From Symsagittifera roscoffensis (Eukaryota > Xenacoelomorpha > Acoela > Convolutidae), in contig NC_087063.1 in assembly GCF_963678635.1 (NCBI RefSeq), forward strand, positions 44,620,101-44,684,100: 64,000 nt of DNA. Reading direction: 5' to 3'. Each line of letters opens with the position of its first letter. The first letter of the stretch is position 1. Shown in pieces: positions 45,304 through 56,797 of this stretch. The notes below the pieces were generated by a model, which saw only the letters and a list, made by a program, of their open reading frames with translations, was not told the origin of the DNA and did no database searches. Position numbers and translations under genes: made by a program.

Positions 45304-46473
45304 AGGGACACAGACTTGATTTTTTGAAAAAACTTTATCTTATGCCATTTTTCTATCTTTTTGTTACAAGGTCCAAATACAGTCTTCTGTTAGTCCAAAT
45401 TCAATATACCACTTATATGGCTGCTCTCACCAAGCTACACAATTTTTAGGCAGGGCTCAGAAACCGTAACCCAGTTTTTTGAGAAGATCAACACTTCAAG
45501 CACAAGAAAATTTAATTTTTAATAGTTGTTTTTGATTAGTAAAGAAAATGGAATGTTTCTAGTGGAAAAAGTGTAGTATATTCAACATCTGCTGCAGAGA
45601 CCCTTAAATACAATCTTTACGTAATTTCACAATTTTGGCAGGAAACACTCAAATCTTTACTCCTCCATGACAACAAACCCACCTTCATTATTATTTTATA
45701 GTTTTGATGGCAATTGCTAGATTATAAAACCCAGTTGCACAGTTTCTTTAAACTCATTGTTTTTAAAACTCTCCATTACATCCAGTAACCAAATTAATGA
45801 ATGTTTAAGTCTAATAAATAAATGATAACAAACAGCAACTAATTGGCTCAACAAGTCTATCTGTAACTGAATCAGTCTTTTGACATTTTCAAACCAAAAA
45901 CCAGTGTTCAAACAAAAAACTTGCTTGTTGAGACAATAAATAAAAAAACAGTCGATCAGTATTAGGTCGAGCTCAGTTTATGTTTGTGTTTTCAAAATTT
46001 TCCGTACTTCTTGACGTATTTTTTGAAATGTGAAACTCAAAACTAAATAAACGAGTTCGAAATCGTTTCCGTGATCACGTAACTCTAACCGAGTCAATTT
46101 TATTTGAGTTTTATCATCTGTAGTAAAATTGTCTGAATATTTTTTATTAATCAAGCTATGTCAACCAATTGGATTTCAGCATGAACAATAAGGCGGGATA
46201 ATGAACATAATTCGAATTTTGGCGGAAAAACTGGTTCAAATTCAAGTTTGCGGGTGCAAAACACAAACTTTTTTATCTGGAATTGGTGGACGAACAGTTA
46301 TATTTTCCTTTTTTTCTTTTGTTTTTGTTGCATTCATCTGACTCTTTTTCTTTCTAATAAACTATTGCTTAACAATCAATTTCAAAAAACGCAATTTTTG
46401 TTCACTGACATGTGCAAATAAGAGCAAAAGAAGTCGTCATGAGCGTGAAAAACAATTTGTTGGAAAAAACCTA

Positions 46474-49183
46474 ATGGTTTATCAATGCAATGAGTGTTCA
46501 TTCACGGCTCAGATCCTCTCAAAATTCCAAAACCTTTTTTTTCACACTCATGATCAATTTGGAATTGTTTGTGATTCGTGAATTTTGGGCTTTCATTCGC
46601 CAAACAAAATCATCATCTCATTTAATAGCAGTTCATGGTCTACCTTTTAAGAGAGCTGCCTCTGCTGACTTAGCTAGTACAAGTGCGGCTGCTGATACTG
46701 CTCTCGGTGATGTGCATGCAGCTGATGGAGACAAAATCAACGGCACAAGTCTTCAAAAAAGTGTCTCTGCTTTTTTTGGTGTTCTTGAGACATAAGTGAT
46801 TGGCGGGAACTAACCAACGGATGACAATCAATCGATTTATCTTTTGCAATTTATGCACGACAAAAAATACCAAAATCAAAAACTCATAAAGGAACGTGTT
46901 GCGGAACGACCATGAAAAGTTCAGTTCAGCGCTAATTTGGGTTTGGTAAAACCTAGAGCAACAATCGATTCTAGTAATGTAGAGCCGGACGAGCGGATTG
47001 GCATTTATGCAAATTGTGACATGAAATCAGTGATGAGCATGGGACTAGAAGATGACGAGTTTTCTAATATGGTCGAAGAAATGCAAGCAATTTTGAAGTT
47101 TTTCGCATCTTATGGAAACGCGATTCAAGTTTTTGTTAATCCGTGGATCGTCTTATATTGACTTGCCTTTCAAATTTGAGAATCCTTGAGTTTGATAAAC
47201 ATTAGAAATCACGATGATCATTATTGCTTCCGACTTTGCTTTACGGCTGCTGATAGTCTGAAGCATGGTATTGACCTACTTCTGACTGATCAACAAAAAG
47301 CAAACCCAACAGCTGCGCGAACACAAACTGATTCCTACACTGCTGAATGTGCACACAAAGCCATAGGTTTTTTTATTGTGCCCATGAGTTTCGCATCATT
47401 TGAAAACTTCGAAAAACCCAACGATGCCTGGCTGAACGTGTTTTTGCACCAAAAAGGAGATTTGTTGCCAATGTATATATCAAAACGACCAAACATTGAA
47501 ATATTTGGCATCAGCCGACTACTTTTGTATGAGCCTGCAAAGCATCACTATGTGCTAAATAACCAAATTGCTAAAGCTCATCTGTGAAATTAAATTATAT
47601 AAGAATCGCCCATTCACGGACTTAGGTAGAAACTGTTTTCACATCAGTTGGAGTGTTGAAGCTCATGAGCAACACATCCAGTCTTGTAAGGACCATGAAC
47701 CTGCCCTAGTAGTCGTGCCTTCAGCAGAAAAAGGTACGAACCGACACAAGTCCAAAAACGTTCAGGCCTTGTGATTTGTACCACTTGTGATTTATTTCGA
47801 CTTTGATTTTTTTCTAAAAACTGTACATTCTTGTCCTGATAATCCTTCGCAATCAACAACCCAACCGAAATGTACAAAAACCTCACTGTTCTACTTCTCT
47901 GAAAACTCTGACCAATGCGTGAAAAAGTTTCTCAACCTGTTGCATCAGTTAGCGAGAGAAACATATGATCAAAAGTGACGGTTTCCTCATTTCCTAGGAA
48001 GTCAAGATTCGTTGAAAAAAGAATACAAATCATTGTGTTGGATTTGCTGTTTACCAATTAAAACGAAAAATGTCTTGACCATTGTCATTTTTCTGGAAAG
48101 TTTCTGGGATGGACACATGAAAAATGCAATCTAGCAGGACGAACTGTGAATTTCAAACAAGTCATTGGAGATAACATCCAGTATTATGACCTTCACCACA
48201 TAAGTCTGTCATTGCATGAATGCGTGCCAACCAGTACAATGAGTGTTATACCCAAAATTTTTATTGTTAAGCATTGGACTCCTTTTTAAAATAATAAAAT
48301 GGAAGAGCGGAGCTGATCAAAAAAGTTTTGAGTACCTCAGAGTCATTGACTGAAACAAGTTTTCAAATCCTTCTTTCCAAAAATCGGATGATGATCAACC
48401 AGTGAAAAAATGTCGATTTTAAACAAGTATTTTGCAAACGAGACGGAGGAGTAACGATCACTGATACGATAAAAAGATTTCTACCATTATTCACACATGG
48501 ATGGAAGAGAAAAATTTTCAGAAAAAGAACTGCCTCCCACGCTTCATTGGTCCGATGTTTTGAATGAAGGAAAAGTTGCTGCTTCGGAAGCGGATCTGGA
48601 AAACGCAAGGAAAGTTTTTAGAGAGTTCATATGTCACAACTTGTAGGACTATCACAATTTGTATCTGAAGTGTGATACACTCCTTCTTGTTTGCGTCTTT
48701 GGAGAGTTTCGACAAATAAGTAACTTAACTTATGACCTGGACTATACGCACCCTTTTAGTGCTTCGAACTTAGCTGGAGACTCCTTCAAACTCCTTCAGC
48801 TTATATCAGACCGCAGGCGTCTCACAGCGGTTGAGAATATGATGCGAGGTGACACTGCATCTGTGTTCCATAGTCGCTTTTTCAAAGCAAACAACAAAGA
48901 ATGGCCCAACTTCAACCCAGGTCAGCATAGCACCTACGGGTTTATGACCGACGCTAATAACCTCTCTGGCGGCGTCATGCAAACGGAAAAATTACCGGAG
49001 CAAAACTTTGAGTAATAAGAGTATCTGGACGACGAGGTTATTTTGAACCAAATCCATGAAACTACAGAAGACTCTCTGATTGGATTTATATTAGAAGTAT
49101 ATCTCGAGTTTTCAGAAGAACTTAATAACAGTCATCATGAACACGTTTTAGCACCTACCAAAGAAAAAGTACCCCAGGATTGT
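46474..49183 (+). pseudogene. Polinton-type family-B DNA polymerase, copy 2, disrupted
   Basis: ATG at 46474 opens MVYQCNECSFTAQILSKFQ, a C2H2-type finger (C-x2-C ... H-x3-H) missing in copy 1 through a short deletion after its ATG. Then come the frames 46490-46795, 46937-47161, 47186-47587, 47568-47774, an exonuclease-like stretch with YFDFDFF (about 47790), the endo-VII-like block near 48110 and 48659-49015 with FMTDANNLSGGVMQ (motif A Asp kept). The gene is cut at 49183 by a deletion that removes motif B and everything after. Stops and frameshifts differ partly from those in copy 1. Confidence 0.75.
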
Positions 49184-49189
49184 GGGAAA

Positions 49190-49985
49190 AATATGTCGGT
49201 TTTTTGTTTTCTGAAGAACAGTTTTTTTCGTTCGCCGAAAACTTTCTCTTTTTTTTTCATTTGAAATGAAATTTTTTTTCTGTGGGCAGAATTTTTTGAT
49301 AAAAATTCCATTTTGGTTGAGAATTTTTTTGGAAAAAAATTTTTTGTGCCTGGAAAATTTCTTTTTTGAGAAAAAAAATTTTTTAGTCGGTGATTTTTTT
49401 TTGAAAAAAAAGTGTCGGCGAAAGTTTTTTTGTGATGATTGATTTTTCATTTTTTTTGGAAATTTTTAAAAGATGTCTGTTTTATAGGTCACACTTGACC
49501 TTCAGCTCACCTTTTGATGCACCCGGACTTAAAACCTTTAAAATTCAAGGAAGAGTTTTCAGGGAACATAATGGTTTATAACCCTCTAACCCAAGTTTTT
49601 TTTCCCTTTTGTCCAGAATTAATCACTTTTATCAGCCTTATTTTTGAGCACGGATTTTTATTTTAATTTGATTTCAGTGGGCGATGCTTTTTTTTAACAC
49701 CTTTGTGGGCAAAAGTATGTCGGTTTTTCATTTTCTGAAGAACAATTTATTTCGTTCGCCGAAAACTTTCTTTTTTTGGCAAAAATGATGTTTCATTTGA
49801 AATAAAAATTTTTTTTTGTAGGCAGAGTTTTTTTTGAAAAGAAATTCATTATGGGTGAGGATTTTTGAAAAAAAAATTTGCGGCGAAAATTTTTTTGTGA
49901 TGATTAATTTTCATTTTTTTTGAAATTTTTAAAAGTTGTCTGATTTTAAGGTCACACTTGACCTTCAGGTCACCTTTCGTCGCAC
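49190..49985 (+). repeat. T-rich tandem repeats, duplication copy 2
   Basis: A partial unit (49190-49530) fused to the PolB deletion point is followed by a fuller unit (49540-49985). Both match 42683-43780. Confidence 0.7.
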
Positions 49986-50437
49986 CTGGAGTAAAACTGA
50001 TGTAGCAGCCACAAAAAAAATTCAAAAAAGGCAGATTTCATTATTTTCCGCCTCTTATTAGTGATCATCGATAATTAGGTTAGTAATCATTTAATTATAT
50101 ATTGAGACTGCTGAAATTTATCGGCCAAAAATGTACCTGAAGCTGCACAGAAGAAGTTGACTTATCACCGACATCCAGAGACTTTGACCTCTGGCTAGTT
50201 ATTCAAAACTGAAAACAGTCGAATCCCATCCGAGTCATACAACCTGCAAGTTTTGACTTCGACGAAAACATCGATAACATTTTTTGACGACAAACGCTAC
50301 ATCTTCGATAATGACCAGAAGTTGTCAAGTGTTTTGCCTTCGAGCGGCACAAGCGGAACGTAAGAGAGTCGTGGCAAAGGAGTAGGATCACCCGGAAAAC
50401 GGAGCTCCAACAACTGCCCACGATCGACGGAGTGACA

Positions 50438-50758
50438 ATGGCCCAACCAACCTTGACACCTCAACAACCTTTATAGGACGAGGACGTTCCGAGTCCGCAG
50501 ACACCACAAACACAGAATGGCAAAGAATCCCGATCCAGTTTTTTGGGTTCCGGCTCAGGTAATCCAGCATACCTGAGTCGGCTGCGTATGCGAGCTGAAG
50601 ACATCGAAGTGAATCCGAGCCCAACAAAATGCGAGATGTGCAAGAAGGGCGCCAAAACCAACATCATCAGGTGCACCTGGTGCCATGATTGGATACACCA
50701 GAAATCCACCCCCTTTTTGAGGAAAGAAATCCAAGAGTTGGGAAGACAAGAGAGGTAG
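50438..50758 (+). pseudogene. ORF1-like region with decayed 2A motif, unit B
   Basis: The probable ATG at 50438 (GACAATGGCCC) opens a frame closed by TAG at 50474. The frame reopens to the 2A region, where 50600-50623 encodes D-I-E-V-N-P-S-P. The Gly before the final Pro is Ser, a change that abolishes ribosome skipping in studied 2A peptides. The PHD-like C-x2-C and C-x2-C-x4-H pattern remains, but the last Cys is Ser (HQKS). Confidence 0.7.
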
Positions 50759-50929
50759 TTTTGAATTTACAAAATGTATTGAAAGCAGAATCAAAAAGAG
50801 AAAGAGAAGACCCAACGAAGACGCAACGAAGACGCAAATAAGTTAAGAAAGAACGAAGGAAAAACAGAACACAAGAGAAAAGAAGATCGAAAGAGAGCCC
50901 CACTCAAGACACTTCGATTCCCCAAAACG

Positions 50930-51760
50930 CAATCAAGTTCGCCACCTTGAACCTCCAAGGGATCTCCACCAGAGAACGAAACGGGACCATCATGAGACGT
51001 GTGATGGAACACGTGAAGAAGAGAAATTGGTAAATTGTCTTAGTTCCAGAAGTCTGAACTGAAAAAAGAGTAATTTGGTTTGGACAAGCTAAAGAACAGA
51101 CCGTATTCGTCCACTCCCAAAGAAGTGGAAATATCCTTCGAGGACCAGTCCTCAGAGCATGGATAGAGGAAGGTCAGACAAATAACTTCGAGGATAGAAC
51201 CACTACGGTCCGGGTATGCGAGTTAGAGCTGGTAGCGGCGTTGCAACCATTGTGGTCAAATGGAAACGGCGAATTGAAGAGTTCCGGCACAGTTTGGAGA
51301 ACGAAATTGCAAGAATCCCGAAGGGGACTACGGTTGTCATCGGCGGAGATTACAATTCCCATGTGGGCAGGAACAGCAAACGGAGAGACATTAGTGTAAC
51401 CAAGGGAATGAAGACCCCAACGAATGAAACATGAGAGGACTTTCTCAATTTGCGTGAAACTCAGAACCTCCAATGGATTAACTATTTTTACGCGACAACA
51501 AGAAGAGGGACTTGGTTCAACAACAACACTAGAAAGTGGTACGAGCTTGACGGATTTCTTATGAAGAAACAAGAAAGACACCTTAGGGTTGCAGGCTTCA
51601 AAGTGACACAATAACTTGTTCTGTCAGACCACAAACCCGTAAACCTCACACTGAAGACGCAAAGCAAAAATGGAGACCTTGGTCAGACAAGAGAACTCCC
51701 AACGTCATTCTTGAGGAACTAGGAATGAAGAGACAAAAACTAAACTAAGAGAGAAAACTA
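50930..51760 (+). pseudogene. AP-type endonuclease domain, unit B
   Basis: Begins IKFATLNLQGISTRERN, the usual N-L-Q-G start of LINE endonucleases. Then come VVIGGDYNSHVG (51216-51434 frame, the G-D-x-N metal/catalytic motif), WYELDGFLM and LSDHKPVNLTL (S-D-H motif). In an intact element the enzyme nicks the target DNA. Stops interrupt it, for example NET-stop-EDF, where W is likely lost by TGG to TGA. Confidence 0.75.
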
Positions 51761-52193
51761 GAGGTTGTCATCGGCGGAGATTACAATTCCCATGTGGGCA
51801 GGAACAGCAAATGGAGAGACATTAGTGTAACCAAGGGAATGAAGACCCCAACGAATGAAACATGAGAGGACTTTCTCAATTTGCGTGGAACTCAGAACCT
51901 CCAATGGATTAACTATTTTTACGCGACAACAAGAAGAGGGACTTGGTTCAACAACAACACTAGAAAGTGGTACGAGCTTGACGGATTTCTTATGAAGAAA
52001 CAAGAAAGACACCTTAGGGTTGCAGGCTTCAAAGTGACACAATAACTTGTTCTGTCAGACCACAAACCCGTAAACTTCACACTGAAGACGCAAAGCAAAA
52101 ATGAAGACCTTGGTCAGACAAGAGAACTCCCAACGTCATTCTTGAGGAACTAGGAATGAAGAGACAAAAACTAAACTAAGAGAGAAAACTAGA
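51332..52193 (+). repeat. 431-bp tandem duplication inside the endonuclease
   Basis: 51332-51762 and 51763-52193 are nearly identical, starting GGTTGTCATCGGCGGAGATT and ending GAGAGAAAACTAGA. They differ by very few bases, so this is the youngest event seen in the array. Units C and D have one copy. Confidence 0.9.
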
Positions 52194-52199
52194 GAAAAG

Positions 52200-54060
52200 C
52201 TAGAGGCCCTAAAGAACCCCACGCCTTCTTACGGAGAAATAGCGGAAATTTTGACGTCATCTGCCAAAGAGACATGCAAGACCAACAAGTAGAAGTTGGA
52301 AAACCCTGGGACGATGAGACACAAACTAGAGCTAAGAATCCTCCACGACAACGTCAACGGATGTATCAGACGTAGGAACGAAGCACTTGAAAAAGAATCA
52401 GATGACATCGGGGACATAAGAAGCGAGTGCCAAGAAGCAACCAGGAAAGGAAACTTTGGAACGAGGCACACGACTCGTCGGCGGATAGGAAAGGAGACAG
52501 CAAGCCCAACACGGGAACCACCTTGTCTTCTAGAGAGTTCAAAAAACACTTCAAAGCCGTCACCAGGGACAGATAAGAACAGGACAGCTCATGGCAAACG
52601 TTCCGAGAATGCCAGACATGACAAGAGATCAGAGACACATCAAAGTCAATGAAAAACTGCAGAAGGAACCATCTGGAGAAGATACAGTCAAGCGGATGAA
52701 GGAAGTGAACGAATCGGCCCTACGCAAAGATGGGGTCAGAATACGATACATCCACAATGCTTGCAGCGCAGTCAGGGAGGAAGCTCATCATTGAAATTGT
52801 CTCAGTGATGTTCCTTAAACGGATGGTCAAATGGGACAACCTTCTGAAAGTTGGCCAGATAAACCCCTTCCAAAAGAAAGGAGACTAACAAGATCCTCAC
52901 AATTACAGAGGAGTGTGCCACCTGGCGATGGGTAGCAAAATATTGGCACAAATCATAGCAGTCAGACTGAGGAGCTGGGCAGATGATTTGGAGCCCGTGG
53001 ACGAGAACCAGAACGATTTACGAACCGACCGCTCTTCCGCTGACGCCACACAAGTCTTCATTAGAATTGAAGAAGACTTGCAGGACCTAAGAAAAAGAAG
53101 AAACCATCAAGGACTGAAGCAAAAACAAACGAACGATCCAGAAGCGAGACTCTTAGACCTGACCAAAGCCTACCCGAGAGTATACAAACCTGCCCTCCGG
53201 GAAATACTTCGGAGATACGGAATCAAAGGAGCTTTACTGGACATCATAGTTGACCTCCATGAATCCATAGCGTTTGCCATCAGAAGACGCGAGGATGACA
53301 GCAAAGAGTGGACCCCCGGAAGAGGCTTGAGAGAGGGATGCTCAACCTCGCCAACCATGTTCAACGTGTACCATCAAGTGGTTATACGAAAACAAAGAAC
53401 ATTGACGACCCAGAATCAAGTGGGCATAAAGTGGAACTCGATTGCAGGCATTGAACCTCCACACCCACAACACGCTGAAAAGTACAACGGTGAATCGTCC
53501 TACAGACATATTTTATCCTCCCTCTTCGCAGATGACACCACAATTCTCGGAGAAACTGTAGAGATTGAAGACGGTGTCGAATGCGTGAAAGAAGACATGA
53601 ACTAAGAAAAGAGCAACGATGGCAAATAGGGGATACTGAAAATTGGCCTGGACAAAGCGGCAACATACTTGGATGCTGAATCAGTCACAGACAAGATATC
53701 AAGAACAGGAAAAAAAGAGCAGTAGGCCTCTGGAACAGGATCAAACCTCAGCTCTGGAAAAGCAGACTAACCAAAGTCCAACAAGCGAAAGTGGTATAGG
53801 CATGCGTAGTAATCGGCCTCCTTTTCGATGCGTCGCTCCGCACTAGGCGGGTTAGAGAGATGAAGTCCCTTCAGGCCTGTATAGACCGTTGTTACTGTTT
53901 CATCTGGAGCAATAAGAAAGGACCTCGGCTAATTGAGATCCTGTGGTGGTTTAGAGAATCACCCAAAGTGCAAGGGCAAGAAATGGAAGACCCGCAAATA
54001 CTGGCGAATGATACTTCACGAGGCAGGGATAGACTGGAAAGAAGCTCACGATATTGCCGC
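52200..54060 (+). pseudogene. Reverse transcriptase region, unit B
   Basis: After a charged linker (52296-52652), the RT frame 52913-53605 reads SKILAQIIAVRLRSWADDLE, then LLDLTKAYPRVYKPALREIL (motif A region), then REGCSTSPTMFN and LFADDTTIL (F-A-D-D box). The usual K-G-D-x-x-x-x-x-N-Y-R entry motif precedes it but a stop (GGAGACTAA) breaks the frame. The end contains a region RESPKVQGQEMEDP whose other frame is the WKTRKYWRTILHEAGIDW-type block common after LINE RT domains. Confidence 0.75.
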
Positions 54061-54179
54061 GTAAAGTAAGGATTGGAAAGCGCTGGTACAAAAGAGAATA
54101 ATTTATCTGGCGGAGCTGGAGAAAGATAGGGGAAAACAAAGAGACCGGACTTGACCTCCCTCGCAACTTTACGAGTCAG

Positions 54180-54500
54180 ACTAAAGTTTCGATGCAAGAT
54201 ATGTGACAAAAGATACAAGTCTGTGGTAGGACTGAACCTACACAACAAACATGCATGAGACAGCGAGGAAACGCTTTGAATGCAACTGATGCGGAAGGAC
54301 CTTCAGCTTCAAAAATACCAGATTGAACCACGAAAAGACGTGCAAGAACAACAACGCCGGAGAGGAGAACTCAACTTCTCGACCAGCTCGAGTATACAGA
54401 CCAAGAAATATACCGTGCCCCATTTGTCAAAGAGTTCTGTCTGCAACGAACAAGACTGTGAGGCTGTGGACGGAAATAGTTCTGGGCGTATCTCCTGATA
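54180..54500 (+). pseudogene. C-terminal zinc-finger region, unit B
   Basis: Frames hold a C2H2-type finger (LRCKICDKRYKSVVGL-type, here preceded by KLRF or a variant), then FECN-type and IPCPICQRVLSATN. A one-base shift separates the first and second fingers, as in units C and D. The last finger frame ends PDRR-stop at 54500. Confidence 0.6.
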
Positions 54501-54526
54501 GAAGGTGATAGACTACGACGACGACG

Positions 54527-54836
54527 ATGGCCAGCAGACTCTTCCCTATCGTGGCTCAAACTGCGGTTAGCATTGCTGATAGTAGTGACAACGCCGCCGC
54601 CGTAAAAACGGACCCAACTGATGATGACGATTTGGAAAAATGGATGCCATTTTCGAAGATCGTCAACAGCCAGTATCGTGGTATTGTAACGATTTTCGTC
54701 ATTGCAACGATTTTCTGTCTGAATAATTCGCTAACACTGAAAACGTTGTTTGGGACCATCTGGAAATTGATGATGACTACTCTGAGGATAGTTTTGCTGT
54801 TGAAAATACACAACCATGTCGTTCTCTTCAACGATT
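54527..54836 (+). other. Junction segment between units B and C
   Basis: About 310 bp, beginning ATGGCCAGCAGACTCTTCCC, with no match in copies A or B of the element's start. It returns at 58649-58958 and 62756-63060. It encodes MASRLFPIVAQTAVSIADSS in one frame. In another it reads VVWDHLEIDDDYSEDSFAVE, which stays open into the LAQPILTPQQPLEDED start of unit C. It may be flanking DNA carried along by the amplification, or the element's true 5' end in a different subfamily. Confidence 0.6.
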
Positions 54837-54849
54837 AGCCCAACCAATC

Positions 54850-55155
54850 TTGACACCTCAACAACCTTTAGAGGACGAGGACGTTCCGAGTCCGCAGACA
54901 CCACAAAAACAGAATGGCAAAAAATCCCGATCCGGTTTTTTGGGTTCCGGCTCAGATAATCCAGCATACCTGAGTCGGCTGCGTATGCGAGCTGAAGACA
55001 TCGAAGCGAATCCGGATCCAACAAAATCCGGGATGTGCAAGAAGGGCGCCAAAACCAACAGCATCAGGTGCATCTGGTGCCAAGATTGGATACATCAGAA
55101 ATGCACCCCCTTGATGAGGAAAGAAATCCAAGAGTTGGGAAGACAAAAGAGATAG
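54850..55155 (+). pseudogene. ORF1-like region, unit C, 2A motif mutated
   Basis: Reads TPQQPLEDEDVPSPQTPQKQ and then RAEDIEANPDPTK (54997-55020 core). The 2A Gly is Asp, so skipping should fail. The PHD-like finger keeps both C-x2-C pairs and H-x2-C. Confidence 0.7.
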
Positions 55156-55319
55156 TTTTGAATTTACAAAATGCATTGAAAGCAGAATCAAAAAGAGAAA
55201 AAGAAGACCCAACGAAGACGCAACGAAGACGCAAATAAGTTAAGAAGAGAACGAAGGAAAAACAGAACACAAGAGAAAAGAAGATTGAAAGAGTGCCCCA
55301 CTCAAGACACTTGGATACC

Positions 55320-56010
55320 CCAAAACACAATCAAGTTCGCCGCCTTGAACCTCCAAGGGATCTCCACCAGAGAACGAAACGGGACCAACTTGAGACGTGT
55401 GATGGAACACGTGAAGAAGAGAAATTGGTAAATTGTCTTAGTTTCAGAAGTCTGAACTGAGAGAGGAGTAATTTGGTTTGAACAAGCTAAAGAACAGACC
55501 CTATTCGTCCACACCCAAAGAAGTGGAAAAATCCTTCGAGGATCAGCCCCCAGAGCATGGATAGAGGAAGGTCAGACAAAGAAATTCGAGGATAGAACCA
55601 CTATGGTCCGGGTACGCGAGTTAGAGCTGGCAGCGGCGTTCCAACCATTGTGGTCAAATGGAAACGGGGGAATTGAATAATTCCGGCACAGTTTGGAGAA
55701 CGAAATTGCGAGAGCACCGAAGGGGACTACGGTTGTCATCGGTGGAGATTACAATTCCCCTGTGGACAGGAACAGCAAACGGAGAGACATTAGTGTAACC
55801 AAGGGAATGAAGACCCCAACGATTGAAACATGAGAGGACTTTCTCGATTTGCGTGGAACTCAGAACCTCCAATGGATTAACTATTTTTACGCGACAACAA
55901 GAAGAGGGACTTGGTTCAACAACAACACTAGAAAGTGGTACGAGCTTGATGGATTTCTTATGAAGAAACAAGAAAGACACCTTAGGGTTGCAGGCTTCAA
56001 AGTGACACAA
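55320..56010 (+). pseudogene. AP-type endonuclease domain, unit C
   Basis: Same blocks as unit B (FAALNLQGISTRERN, VVIGGDYNSPVDRN with His-Val-Gly altered, WYELDGFLM, SDHKPVNLTL). The stop after NW (TGGTAA) and the TGA before the EDFLDL block are shared with unit B. Confidence 0.7.
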
Positions 56011-56797
56011 TAACTTGTTCTGTCAGACCACAAACCCGTAAACCTCACACTGAAGACGCAAAGCAGTAATGGAGACCTTGGTCAGACAAGAGAACTCCCA
56101 ACGTCATTCTTGAGGAACTAGGAATGAAGAGACAAAAACTAAACTAAGAGAGAAGACTAGAGAAAAGCTAGAGGCCCTAAAGAGCCCCACGCCTTCTTAG
56201 GGAGAAATAGCGGAAATCTTGACGTCGTCTGCCAAAGAGACATGCGAGATCAACAAGTAGAAGTTGGAAAATCCTGGGACGATGGGACACAAACTAGAGC
56301 TAAGAATCCTCCACGACAACGTCAACGGATGTATCAGACGTAGGAACGAAGCACTTGAAAAAAAATCAGATGACATCGGGGACATAAGAAGCGAGTGCCA
56401 AGAAGCAACCAGGAAAGGAAACTTTGGAACGAGGCACACGACTCTTCGGCGAAAAAGGACTGGAGACAGCAAGCCCAACACGGGAACCACCTTGTCTACT
56501 AGAGAGTTCGAAAACACTTCAAAACGTCACCAGGGACAGATAAGAACAGGACAGCTCGTGACAAATGTTCCCAGAATGCCAGACATGACAAGAGATCAGA
56601 GACACATCAAAGTCAAGGAAAAACTGCACGAGGAACCACCTCGAGAAGATACAGTCAAGCTGATGAAGGAAGTGAACGAATCGGCCCTACGCAAAGATGG
56701 GGTCAGAATAAGATACATCCACAATGCTTGCAGCGCAGTCAGGGAGGAAGCTCATCATTGAAATTGTCTCGGTGATGTTCCTTAAACGGTTGGTCGA

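Larger units (their letters stand above)
44345..50934 (+). repeat. Segmental duplication, copy 2
   Basis: Direct repeat of 37291-44344. It lacks about 740 bp relative to copy 1 between CCCCAGGATTG (49183) and GTGGG, which removes the PolB end and part of the first T-rich unit. Copies differ by frequent substitutions, so the duplication is not an assembly artefact of identical sequence. Confidence 0.85.
49986..54526 (+). mobile_element. Non-LTR retrotransposon unit B (longest 5' end)
   Basis: First unit of the array and the only one with a longer 5' leader (to about 50437). Order: ORF1/2A/PHD, endonuclease, linker, reverse transcriptase, C-terminal region with zinc fingers, end near a GACGACGACG tract. 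It carries a 431-bp tandem duplication in the endonuclease and lacks about 140 bp near 53948 that units C and D keep. Many stops; not functional. The domain set fits a CR1-like LINE. Confidence 0.8.

Noticed and set aside
51174-52042. Minus-strand ORFs of up to 145 codons in the LINE units
   Set aside because: They are antisense shadows of the endonuclease and recur in each unit only because the units are repeats.
50930-52200. Alternative genetic code with stops read as amino acids in the LINE
   Set aside because: The stops are mixed (TAA, TAG, TGA) and accompanied by frameshifts. The host protease exons use the standard code, so decay explains them.
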